Notes under the pieces: model-generated
Told to the model about the DNA's origin: nothing
Database searches by the model: none
What the model saw: only the letters and a program-made list of their open reading frames with translations
Shown here: one piece after another, positions 1 to 10,525 of the stretch
Numbering within the stretch: position 1 is the first letter of the stretch
Layout: every line of letters begins with the position of its first letter
Assembly: GCF_020740795.1 (NCBI RefSeq)
Contig: NC_067287.1
Span: forward strand, 18,491,501 to 18,555,500
Direction of reading: 5' to 3'
Source: Apus apus
Lineage: Eukaryota > Chordata > Aves > Apodiformes > Apodidae
DNA: 64,000 nt
Made by a program: the position numbers and the translations under genes

Positions 1-931
1 ACTTTCGCCATTGAGGATGCTAGATTGAGGCACTTCTCTTTATCAGTTTACCATGACACTAATGTATTTTGCCTGTTTTGCCTGGGCAGTGATGAATCTG
101 TTGGCAAGAGAAAACAAATAAGTTCTGTTGTTGAGAGACATGTTGTCTATGATTTGTCTCAGCAGACATGCCAACTTGCTGGCCAATTCATTTTCTATTT
201 AATTTAAGTGGCATATCTGTCTTCCCCTTTCTGGTATGTCTTTTGTCTGCTGTGCACCCATACTGGCACAGCGAAAGCGCCTGCAGTAGATCTTTTCAGG
301 TAAGACTGATACAACCAAGGCTGAAGCAAAGTAAAACATCAGAATCCCTGATTTTTAGCACAGGATTTTTTCGTAAATACTTATTTTCTCTCTATTTGCA
401 GTCTGAGGCGAGCACTTTAATCATGTTTCAGATAGATCATAAGGATTTGTTTTGCATACTCATAACTCAATGCCCTTTGAAAATATGCCCTGTAATGGGC
501 TGTACTGATGTGTGGTTTATGATGCTGGGTGCTTAAGGACTGCAAAATGAGGCCTCTTAGTACTTAGAACAAATTATCTTTACACTGAAAAGTCTTTTAT
601 CTTGTTTCAGAATGAAAAATGCAATTCTGACGCTGTTATTTCCTGTCTGCCCCAGGTTTGTCATTCTTTCATTAAACCAATTAGTTATACAGGCAACTCA
701 TAGTTTCTGGAAAGACAATGTATAAGTTCAATATAAAAAAGAACATCTTCTTATAAAACCTACTAGAGTAAATGTATGTTGAATGAGTGTTTCCCCAAAG
801 AGGCCCTACATCTGGAGGGATGGGAGCTTGTATCAGAGAGAGCCTTCTCAGCTGAATCCCCTTCAGCCCTGGAATTTTCTTACCCAGTTTGTTAACCTCT
901 AGGGCAGTGTGCAGAGCCCATGTGCTCATTC
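1..931. other. unique non-coding DNA, no gene seen
   Basis: Low-complexity-free AT-rich DNA. Two overlapping forward frames of 60 and 122 codons (25-207, 168-536) resemble no family I know and have no exon-like support on both sides. A strong donor-like word CAG|GTAAGA sits at 297-305 and an acceptor-like TCTCTCTATTTGCAG ends near 403, but they are in donor-then-acceptor order and would define a roughly 100-base intron, too short to trust without transcripts. Confidence 0.55.
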
Positions 932-1053
932 AGGGCCAGATCCTGCCACTTTTATTTATTTTGAGTGCTAGCATACTCCAAAAGCAGTTAGATCAACTCC
1001 AATGGGACCATATGGTTCTACTCAATGCAAGGAACAGTGGCAGAATCAGGGCC
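932..1053. repeat. palindromic MITE-like element
   Basis: The ends form terminal inverted repeats: GGGCCAGATCCTGCCACT at 933-950 faces AGTGGCAGAATCAGGGCC at 1036-1053, two substitutions from a perfect complement over 18 bases. The inner parts (GAGTGCTAGC and ACTCAATGC, with ACTCCAATGGGACCA in the middle) match the non-autonomous palindromic repeats common in turtles, crocodilians and, in decayed form, birds. It has no coding capacity. I do not assign a Repbase name. Confidence 0.7.
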
Positions 1054-4000
1054 TTGGGCTTTTTCCAAAAATGCATTAGATGTAATAGATAGGCATTTTG
1101 TTTTGAGAACAATAATCTTCTTATAACTCCATCCTTGTTATTGCTGTGATAATAGATTTTAGTATTCTGCATTCCGCAGGCAACATGACCTTTTTGATTC
1201 AGGAGACTATAGCTGTGGACACAAGTTACCATAAATTGAATTACAAAATAAATAGAATAATTGAAGTGCTAAGAGAGAGAGGGAGAGGAAAGGTAATATT
1301 CAAAGGGTTCGAGGCTGAAAACTTTTGCTATTAGGTTTAATACATACTACCAAGTACAACCTTGTCTATGTGAGCATGTCCATCTGCCACTGCACTAGTC
1401 AAAGTTTCTAGTTTCTACAGGACCATACCCTATACTAAGCAGCAGCTCACTGAAGACAGGAAAGCAATGCAACATAAAACTGTCAAGTAGTGCCACCGTG
1501 TAGCGAGGACAGAATTCAAGCAGTGGAATAGTTAACATAAACCACACTTCTCAAATGTGCCAGCTAAATCTCTGTGCAGAACACATTAATTATAGCAGTC
1601 AGTTTACCTTTATCCTTCACAACATTTCTGATTAAAATTTCACACATTACAATGATATGTGTCTTTTCTACAAGCTATGAAATTTACTCAATGTCAATAA
1701 GTTCTTATTTTGTTATTGAAAGAGTTGATGTAGGTATTAAAAAAAAAGTCAACTTTAGATCTCTGACAGTGAAATTGAAAACTTAACTTCTGTTTTGGAT
1801 GTAGTCATGCTATCTGCATGTATTATGTGCCTGTGCAAAGCAGTCATTAGCAGTACTGGATTAAAAGGAATAAAAAAAATCCCTAACTTTACTGCCAATA
1901 GAGGGTACGTGGTTTCAAATTTTATATTTGCTAAGCTTAATTAAGCCATAGATTATGTTTTGAAAGGTATGTTCAATTAACTGAATCCCTCATGAGGAAT
2001 TATATACAGGAAGAGATAATCACAACATTTATCTGGTTTACAAATGTATATGCTTAGGTTAAAAATGTTTTGGATTTTTATTCCATAGAGATATAAAGAT
2101 TGATAGAAAAATAATGTAAACCAATAATTGCAAATACTTACACATTAATGTGTGTAAAATTCTCCAATTATATTCTTTATTAAGCATATAAAACTATTTT
2201 TATTAGTAGATAATTACTGATTAAAATATCTTATTTAAAATTTTATCTGCATCTTATTCAGGAATTCATATTTTAAATAAACTTGTATGTTTACAACAAA
2301 GAGATCCAGCAAGGCATGTGAAGTATCTAAATCACCCTGCAGAAATGTACCTCTGTGGAAAGGGAATGCACAGAGTGTAGGCCCAGCGTAAACCTTTATA
2401 ATTAAAGCATAAGCAGGGTTTGAATTTTGTTCATGTGTATTCTCCAAGCCAGCTGGATAAACCTTAAAATACATTAAGCTAATCTAAAGGCAAATATGTG
2501 CTGTAGGGTACTGGTAATCTCTTGCATTGTCATGCACTTGTTGAAAATGAACGTGTAATTCCATGTATAATAAGGGAAGTGAGAAAAGAGTGTTTGACAA
2601 GGGAGAAAAATTCTTTCCTGTCAAAACAAGTGTCTGGACTTTGCCTACACATATATTTTTTGTTAATGTCCTTACTTCCAAAGTGACACTTATTTGGTAG
2701 GGCAGCACCACTCTTCCCAGACAAAGCATTGACTATTCTGATTTCACTGAGAATAGTTCTGACTGCGAACACTTTCTTTTACTTAGAGCATTGTTCATTG
2801 ATGTAAATGGGATCTGATAGCCAAGGCAGGCTCTTGGCTTGGCAACAGGCCATGGCTTGATTGTTAGAAGGATATAACAAAATGTTATAGAAGTAGTCCA
2901 GCAGAGAGAAATTCCTCCGCTGTCAGTGGCACTCTTCGAGGAGTAACGCCAAGTGCCTGCATTGGGCATGTTCCTCCCTTGCTGGCTGCATGGAGAGCAG
3001 TGGGAGACCCTGTGCTTGCACTGTTCTCCTCTCTGAAGGACACCTCTAGAGAAGTGATAGCTCTTCTGTCATGGGGCTCAGGACCTGGCATGAGCACTGC
3101 TGAAGGGGAAAATGGTACCTACTATCTAAGCCTAAAAATGCGGTGATTGAGGAGCCCTCCCAGTACATGGAAGTTTTAGGTTTAAGTGCCTTATTGGGAT
3201 GAGAGTGTCATTTGAACCTATTTCAGCATGAATGCCTATACTACTGCATTGCAGGCAAAGTTGAACCTGGACAGCTGTCTGGCCTAGTGCTGTACCTGGG
3301 CCGCTGTATAATACAGAATTTAAGAGTTACAAAAGAAATGTCATAGAACAAGGTCAAGTTCCTAACATTGTGTAAAGGCAACTTGGGGATGCAAAAGGAT
3401 TGTATTCTACTCAGGGACTGATGATTACATTTTCTATTGAGTTTCATGGTCTGCAAAGTGAGGAAATAAAGGCTGAACCTTTGCCAGAAGGGCTGGAGGA
3501 TGCCCTTGTCTAGTAATTACCAGTGTAGTGACTCCATTTCAGTCTCATGGGCAGCCAGAATATTATTCCAGCTGATAAAGAACAAGGTAACTCTTAGTCT
3601 TGCTAAAAGGTAAATGTTACTGTCCTCTCTTCTACTGTTGTCTGTACTCACTGATTGCTTCAAGATAATACACAGGTTTTTGAAAGCGCTTTAAGAGTTT
3701 TTCATTTATAATGAGCTGAAGGAGGCCAATGGGATGAACTTTCTTGTTCAAAGAATTCTTATATAAAAATAGTCTAGAGCTCTTAATTCAGATCTTCTGG
3801 GAATAACATGTCCAAAATAAATACCCAAAAGGCCTCCCTTCTGCTAAGTTCACAGTCTCTATTATCCTCTCTCCATAAAGCATTGATTTTCTAAATGCTG
3901 ATGAGTTTCAGATTAGAAATTTCAAACTGCAAATTAATAAGGAGTTTAGCTATAGGGCAATCTATGTCTCCCCATCTCATCAGGCTCAACCAGCTAAATG

Positions 4001-6108
4001 AGTTGCTTATATGTTCTAGTAGATTAACCAATGCATGTTAAAACCTGTGCTTATGTGAACCTATAAATAACAGTACTAGAGAAAGACTTAATGAAACATT
4101 CCCATATTAGCCCACAAAACCAAGATGAGTACACCTTTTCGACCTCTTCACCATAGGAAAGGATTTTCTAGAAGGAAATGAAGTCATAGCACCAGAACTC
4201 TGCTTGGTGGATAGTGTCATAACATGTAACAGCATGTTCCACGAAGAGATTGACATTTCATTTTAAAATATCAGTATTTTATTATGATACTAGTTTTTTT
4301 CCATGGCAAGTGTCTCTCTGTGTTCCCAAAACTGATCCTGGGTCCTGCATAAGTTGGAGATAGGCTGCAGTAGTTTGAAAGAGGAATGCAAACTTTAATT
4401 TCCCAGCAAGTACTGATCTTCCCAAATTACTTGAGTGTTTTACATAACCCATTGCAAAAATAGTATAAGCATTAACTGCTATTCTACGCAGCGTAACACC
4501 GTTCAAGCTTTCAAGATCTATTTACACTTAGCAACAATCTATATGTTTTCAAGTTAGAAAACACATTGATCAGTTCTTAACAAATATTCATCGTATTTAT
4601 GAATGTAAAAAGCTCTCATTGACCATCTGGAGCTCTAACATGACAGGCTGTTTTGGGGGCTCCCCCTCTTGCCTACCTCCAGGAAGCATCCCCTTCCCAA
4701 GACCCCAGCCCCACAGTAGCCTCTGCCATGTACCAGGGAGCCAAAACAGAACTAAATCCCAGACCCACTATATTAATGTTTCAAATACCATTTCTTTTTA
4801 CCTCATCTCAGAATGCATGTGTTTGTTTTAACAAGTAGAAAAGATGATCATGAAATAGAGGTGTGAAAATTTAGATAGCAGCTAATTAGTTTTAGTAAGA
4901 CTGTTACGGAGTATAATGGATTTTCAGCTTTCTCCATTCTTTATCCTCTGACTTCAGGCAATTATTTAATGGTGCTGGTGGAACAAGTTATTGTTCATGA
5001 TTTCACAACATAGAGTGCATGCTTAAGCCCACACCAATTAATTGAATTTATATGAAAATGTGTACTCAATTTCAATTGGATTGAGCTATATTGTGGCCAG
5101 TATTGAATTAACTCAAGTAGTGGCTTCTCAGTTTCATTATTTTATTACAAACAGGGTATATGTTGCTGTGTATTGCATATTTCCCCCACTTCTTAAAAAA
5201 TGAAAACACGCCCCGTGCTTCAGATAGCTTATAATAACTCTCAAGGCGAGATTGACTTGGTTTAATGCGGGTGATCCTGGAGGGAAATGTGGAAATAATA
5301 CTCAGGATCCTCCAGACTGGGTTAAGCCAGAGATTGGAGAAATAGCCCCCAAAATCTCCATCCCACTGAAAACTTACTCTTATTGCAGCTCAGTGGCTAC
5401 AGCTGCAGAAATGCCCCTTTTCTTATATACTGATCAGTGGCTCAATGTAAAGGCCTCTTTCCTAGGGCCTTCTCGTGTCGCTCCCAGCATAGCGTTGCTC
5501 TGGCAATGGTACCTAAATCCAACTTGCAGCAACTGCCTAATTGTTACAAGGGAGCTCTTACTCTAACCTGGGAAAGCCCTGTGCAGGAAGTAAGTTTCTC
5601 CAGATCTAATAGGCAGGTTTTTGGCATTAGGTGCCAGGGTGGATCACAGCATAGTGAATAGTAGGAGTCCAATTTGAAAGTAAGACTCTCCAAAGCATAA
5701 ATTTCCCTGACACAGTTATGTGTTCTGCACAACAGTTTTTGCTCTCCTTTTGAATTTTGAATATTGCAGTATGTTCTATCTGTCTTCTTCAGCTAGTAAA
5801 AAAATCAGGATCCACCTTTCTTAACTCACGCTCCAAGCTCCCACTGTCATGGGAAAGAGATCTACTGCAATCTGTTATGCTGATTAGATTTACTGTCAAA
5901 GCTACTAAAAGGCACAATTGTTTATTTGTTTGTTCTTTTAGTGTAAACATTGACTGGGTTGTTAGCTCTGTTTCTTATTAAGGTTTCCCAGCAATTCCCT
6001 TTCTTAAAACTCTGTTTCCCAAGTGTTTGCCAAATTTGAACCATCTGAGGTGTATTTTGCTATGACAACATCTCAGAAGATTCAGATGTTCCAAGAATAT
6101 GGTTAGTT
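1054..6108. other. unique AT-rich non-coding DNA
   Basis: No gene seen. 1900-2270 is especially AT-rich, with a short near-palindrome at 2138-2157 (TTACACAT / ATGTGTGTAA). 2885-3100 is richer in GC, but its 70-codon reverse frame resembles nothing known. The longest frame (5252-5566, forward, 104 codons) has no recognisable domain. A weak MITE-like word (ATTGATGTAAATGGGATC) occurs near 2797 but is too short to call. Confidence 0.55.
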
Positions 6109-6130
6109 AAAAAACAACAACAACAAAAAA
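6109..6130 (+). repeat. short A-rich / (CAA)n tract
   Basis: Seven A, then three to four CAA units, then A6. It may be a simple-sequence tract or an old A-rich retroposon tail, but no body is visible upstream. Confidence 0.6.
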
Positions 6131-8572
6131 TGCTGGTGAAATCTGGCAAATGCCTTTCCTAGATCCTTGGATTTTAGAAAAGCAATGTGAAATTATGCAG
6201 GGAGGCAACCTTTCCTATCCTTGTGCAAATCTGGCCGTGCTATAAGCTTTGCAGAGTGCAGTTGCACGGGATGAGAGGCTTCTTCCATTTTAGCTGCTAG
6301 CAGTCCTGGAGGGTCCCATCACATTGTAGGCACTTTCTGTAGGTGACCAGCTCCCACCTCACAGCCTGCTGCAGCCTGGGGCTGTCAGAGTGGAGCTGGA
6401 TCCACCCCGGGAAGGCAGTTCCCAGTGTGGGGAGTTGGACTGGGGGCACAGGAGCTGACAGCAATGAGCCTGTCAGCGCTGTGTTCACACACCATGACGT
6501 GCATTACTGAGTGGCACCCAGGCGGCATGGAGGAAGCTATCTAATTAAAATTCAAAGGTAACAAAGCCAAACCAGGGAAGGAAATAAAGTACGAGACTGG
6601 GACAAGGAATCTGGTGAAACTGGGAGTGACTGGGCAAGGAAATTATGTTCGCTGTTGGTGATTTAGATTTAATTAGCTGATTCCCCCCCCTTCAATTCCA
6701 ATTCCCAGCACCTCCTGTCAGTTACAAAAACAAGTCCATTTGGTTCATTAAAAATGTGTGTTTCTGTACATTTGAAGCATTTGGGAGTTCTTATAATAAA
6801 AGAGCATGGAGAATATTTTGAATTTTTAATAATGGGATCCCTTTCAACATGTACAGTGATGGACTGAAATTATTATAAAGTTGAAATTAAATGAGAAGGC
6901 AGGGGGGCTATAATTTGTATCTTAGTTACTACTGCACTTCTGGTTGGATATTACTTCACTTGAGAAATGTCTTTCAGTGACTACAGTACTTCAGACATCT
7001 TGATTTTTATTTGCAAATTTAGTGGGAGGCATGAATTGTGGTTTTGTGTGTGTTTGTTGTTTTGTTTTTTTCTTGGAGAGGAGTTTCTGTTTCTTCTGTC
7101 AATAGAGAGTTTCCTTCCTTTGAGTAATATGAAAAACAGCTTTTAATTTTCCATGGGTAGCTATGAAACTCCTGGGTTTTGCTTCTCAAACAGAAAGAAA
7201 GCAAGTGCCTTAAAATGTCACATATTTTAGTCAGTTTAAAGTCAGGCTACAGCCTGTCATTCAGATTCACTAACTTCAGCCTGATTTAACAGTGCTTGAA
7301 TAACATGAATTTCACTTCAACTTAATTAAACAGAGGCATAAGCATTTCAGGAATTATTTAGATGCAGTGTGGACACTTGAAACCTCATTGTAATCTTACA
7401 CACAAATGAGCATGCAAAATGTCACTTGAAAGGCAGAAATTTAGATACCTAAGTTGTAGAGGCAATTATCCAGTTGTGTACATCAGTGTTGTGTTTAAGA
7501 GTACAAAATATTGGTGTGTATCCACTGGAGACCCATTGGGACAAAAGAGCTCTTTAACATAATTTTCAAGCCTTTATTTAAAATACAGAACAATGAATTT
7601 TACAACTCAAGAACATGAAATGTTGATAGCAGAAGATCAATACTGTATCTTTTTATTAGTTAAATAGGAGAACAGGAATGTGAAAAACAGAGGGCAGCAT
7701 TGTGTACACGTGTATATGATTTTTAAACTTATTTATTCAGCTTGAAATTATTAGTTTAAAAGATGGCATCAGATAATATGCAGAATTTCATTGTGAAGAG
7801 GTTTTCACCACATGTTTTTCTCAGCTCAGGATGGCTCTTTGGGTTTGTTTTACCTCTGCCATTAGCACAGGTATCAGGGATGTAAATAGAAAACACAGCC
7901 ATTATACATCATGCAATGGAGCTGTTTTTGCAGATGCAGCCCCCCCAGCCACACTTTCAGCCCCACCTGGGGAAGATGCGACATGATAGGGCCGTGCCAG
8001 TGACAAACTCAGTTATGCTAGAGACACCTGAAAATTACACTGGCTTTTCCCACGTATTACCATGTAGAACTGCCTGTTATCTGGACCAGAAATATTTCAT
8101 TTCACTAGATCCCAATCTTGTAAGACAGCCCTGTCATTTTAATTTGTCACTCTTTGTGTACTGTATTGCACGGGAGTCTTGTCTCCCTAGCCAAGTGCCA
8201 TAGGCTACTGCTCAGAAGAGAAACCTGTCACAGGGGATAGCAAACGTGAATACCACAAAACAGAAAGTTTATGGCTGAAATCACCACCCAGGGCTCTCCT
8301 CTTGAGGGCTTAGCAGGTGGTAGCATCACCCATAGCTGAACTGGCAAGATCCATCATTCCAACTGCGATAGGTCCCCACACATCCCTCCCGCCACACCCT
8401 GCCCCTGTCACCGTCCCTGTGCAGCCACGTCACCCACAGAAGGCAGCAGGAGGGGACAAGGGAGGAAAAGGAAGAACTGGTGGTAGAATGAGAAGTTGTG
8501 ATTGACATGAGTCTGGAGCCTGAAGAAAGAACTGTGAATTGTGCAGTGGAGTTGAGAGTAAAAGATAAAGTT
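6131..8572. other. unique non-coding DNA with one GC-richer patch
   Basis: No gene seen. 6297-6488 is locally GC-rich and keeps a 63-codon reverse frame of unrecognised, low-information sequence. A C8 run lies at 6683-6690. The 95-codon forward frame at 7916-8203 has no known domain, and neither end shows a convincing splice site or Kozak context. Confidence 0.5.
6540..6840. promoter_or_regulatory. candidate conserved non-coding block (TAAT-rich)
   Basis: This block has no recognisable repeat and carries several homeodomain-type TAAT cores (CTAATTAAAATTC at about 6541, GATTTAATTAGCTGA at about 6667, TCATTAAAAATG at about 6746). Such composition is typical of developmental enhancers but also arises by chance in AT-rich DNA. 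Conservation cannot be measured here, so this is only a candidate. Confidence 0.2.
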
Positions 8573-8593
8573 GGGGGGGGGGGGGGGGGGGGG
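8573..8593 (+). repeat. G21 homopolymer
   Basis: Twenty-one consecutive G on the plus strand. On the minus strand it reads as a proline run inside a 147-codon frame (8326-8769), the longest open frame in the window. That frame is therefore best explained by the repeat and not by a gene. The run could fold as a G-quadruplex and its length is prone to sequencing and assembly error. Confidence 0.9.
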
Positions 8594-9835
8594 AAAGACA
8601 AAAAGGGATGATCAAACATCTCCAAAACAACCCAATGATCCCAGATCACTGCTGTTAGCAGTTCCAAGCCTTTCTCCAAAGATGACACTGGTTCACAAAG
8701 CAAACACCACCACAGGTCTGTCAGGGTGTTTTGCATCACTCTTAACAGTATGAGGAATCTTTCTTGCAAAGTGTGAGAGAGTCAAAGGGAGTGAAGACTG
8801 CAAAGCTTCATAGCTTGTTTACTTCTGAAGCACAGAGACAGCATAAAACAGTTCTGCTTCCCCCCATGCGGATTTTCAGCTTCCCCTTTTGTCCACCCCC
8901 ACTGAAGCAATTAATCAAAATAAATGAGGCGGCAAACATCTGATACTAGCTGACTTCAGACCACAGCACATGAACTGTCTTCGGGAATCTCATTTACTGC
9001 ACTGTGGGCTGTACTCCAATGGCTTCTTGACTGAACAGTATTTTGAAGTATGTGCTATTGGTAAACTACTGACTAGAATCAGGGAATAGCTGATCTTTGG
9101 TGTTAATGGTTGTGATTTGTGGAATCTCTATATATTTATGCAGCTGAAAAGAAACCAAGGGTGGTGCTATCATTTTTAACTGTACCAAGCCTTCTTCTGC
9201 ATTCTTGTAATAGGAGAGGAGGCATTAAAGCAAGTAGGAGTCAGCCTTCCTGTAAACAGATGTAAATCAAAGAATTAGAGAGAAAACATCTCAAACCTAA
9301 GGATTAGTTAAGTCCTTTATGGTAAAAATTGGTACTGTGAACTACAAGAAAGACTAAACTTCTTACATCAAGGATACAAAACCAGACATATTCCAACAAG
9401 TAAAACAAAGCCACTTAGTAAAGGCAATAGGTAATGCTATTTTGGAAAGACAAAACTTAGAAGAAAATGGTTCTTTTTAGAAGATATACATTAAAAAAAA
9501 CCCTTTGTAGGATTTTCTGTAAATAATGTGGAAGAGCTGTGCTGCTTAGGCATGACCATGTAATTCTGTGGTTATTGGTTTGGATTTGCCTAAAGCACAC
9601 CATTGCTAAAGTGTGCAGGTTGAGTTGCTGCTTACCTGTTGTCCTATAACCTTTTTTATAAGCCAGGTGATGTCCTCAGAGCTATGTAAACAGAGAGTAT
9701 CTATGAAGTGCCCAGACCTACAATGGCTTCAGCAGTCAGAGAGCTGATCTTGGCCTCTTGAGAAAACTTAGGAAATGAGCACAGGCTGTTTTCTCTTGCC
9801 CATTCCTAGGGGTTTGGCCTTATTGGAAGCCCATC
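8594..9835. other. unique non-coding DNA
   Basis: No gene, RNA or repeat recognised. The sequence is moderately AT-rich and both strands are broken by frequent stops. Confidence 0.55.
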
Positions 9836-9881
9836 AGGGAAAGGAAAAGGAAAAGGGAAAGAAAAAAAAAAAAAAAGAGAG
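9836..9881 (+). repeat. 46-base purine-only tract
   Basis: An uninterrupted A/G run made of GGAAAA-like units followed by A15 (9862-9876) and GAGAG. Pure homopurine tracts of this length can form triplex (H-DNA). It may have grown from a short tandem unit. Confidence 0.75.
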
Positions 9882-10289
9882 CAGGAAGAAGACATCAAAT
9901 AAATTAGTCTTTGTTTCCTCTCCAAAACTGATCTGGGGATTTTTGCTATAAGCTTTGTCATCCAGAAGAGCCTTCAAATCCCTAGTGCAGCTAATAAGAC
10001 ATACCTGCTAATATGACTTTAAATTATTTAAAGAGCACTTCCATGCAAGTTTAAGTGCCTGGTATAAGAATGACTCAGCAGTGTCCTTATGCAGATTCCT
10101 AGGATCACTGTTCTTTTACAGCAAGTTTGAATTGAAAAGTTTCTGAGATTGCCTGAATGTTTTGGAGTTTGCAGTATCAATTCAAAGAGATAATTTGGCG
10201 AATTTTGCTAAGAGGTTATTCTAAGCATTAGGAAAGGTATGAAATTTAAGTTGAGAATGGGCAAGAGACAAGTTTGGAAAGGATGTAAG

Positions 10290-10410
10290 TAGATGGAGAA
10301 GCAAGAACAACAGCTTCGTTATACAAATGGGGGAACAGAAGCAAGTCATTCTAGTGGTTTCATCAAGGTGACAAATAAAGTCACTGGCAGAATGAGTATT
10401 TGTAGCTGAA
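10290..10410 (-). repeat. MIR-type SINE relic, reverse orientation
   Basis: Words follow the reverse complement of the MIR 3' half in order: ATACAAATGGGGGAACAGAA, then GCAAGTCATT, then CATCAAGGTGACAAATAAAG, then TCACTGGCAGAATGAGTATT. The MIR pattern is 'ACAGATGGGGAAACTGAGGCA ... CAAGGTCACA..AGT.AGTGGCAGAG.TGGGATT'. The 5' part fades into unique DNA. MIR relics are ancient in all amniotes, which fits the heavy divergence. Confidence 0.6.
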
Positions 10411-10424
10411 ATGCTATGGGCTGG

Positions 10425-10525
10425 AATGATCCACACAGCCAGTGGGAATTTTACATGAAATGTCATTTAATTTCAATAGGATTTGGCTAATTAATTACTC
10501 TGTAACACCTTTGAAAAGGTCCCCC
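10425..10525. repeat. probable palindromic MITE relic
   Basis: The stretch CATTTAATTTCAATAGGATT, then GGCTAATTAATTACTCTGTAA, then CACCTTTGAAAAGGTCC resembles the right half of the sauropsid palindromic repeat whose consensus reads roughly 'TTTCAATGGGATTTGGCTCCTAAATACCTTTGAAAATC'. The left half is barely recognisable. It abuts the MIR relic at 10.3 kb. Confidence 0.4.

Noticed and set aside
168-536. 122-codon forward frame
   Set aside because: No similarity to a known family, no good upstream context, overlaps another frame; kept only for its splice-like words.
5390-5425. tRNA-like words (GCAGCTCAGTGGCTACAG)
   Set aside because: Resembles a B/A-box word only; no acceptor stem or anticodon arm can be folded.
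7916-8203. 95-codon forward frame with a Pro/Gln/His-rich start
   Set aside because: No recognised domain and no splice or Kozak support.
8326-8769. 147-codon reverse open frame, the longest here
   Set aside because: Its length depends on a G21 run read as prolines; the rest has no recognisable domain.
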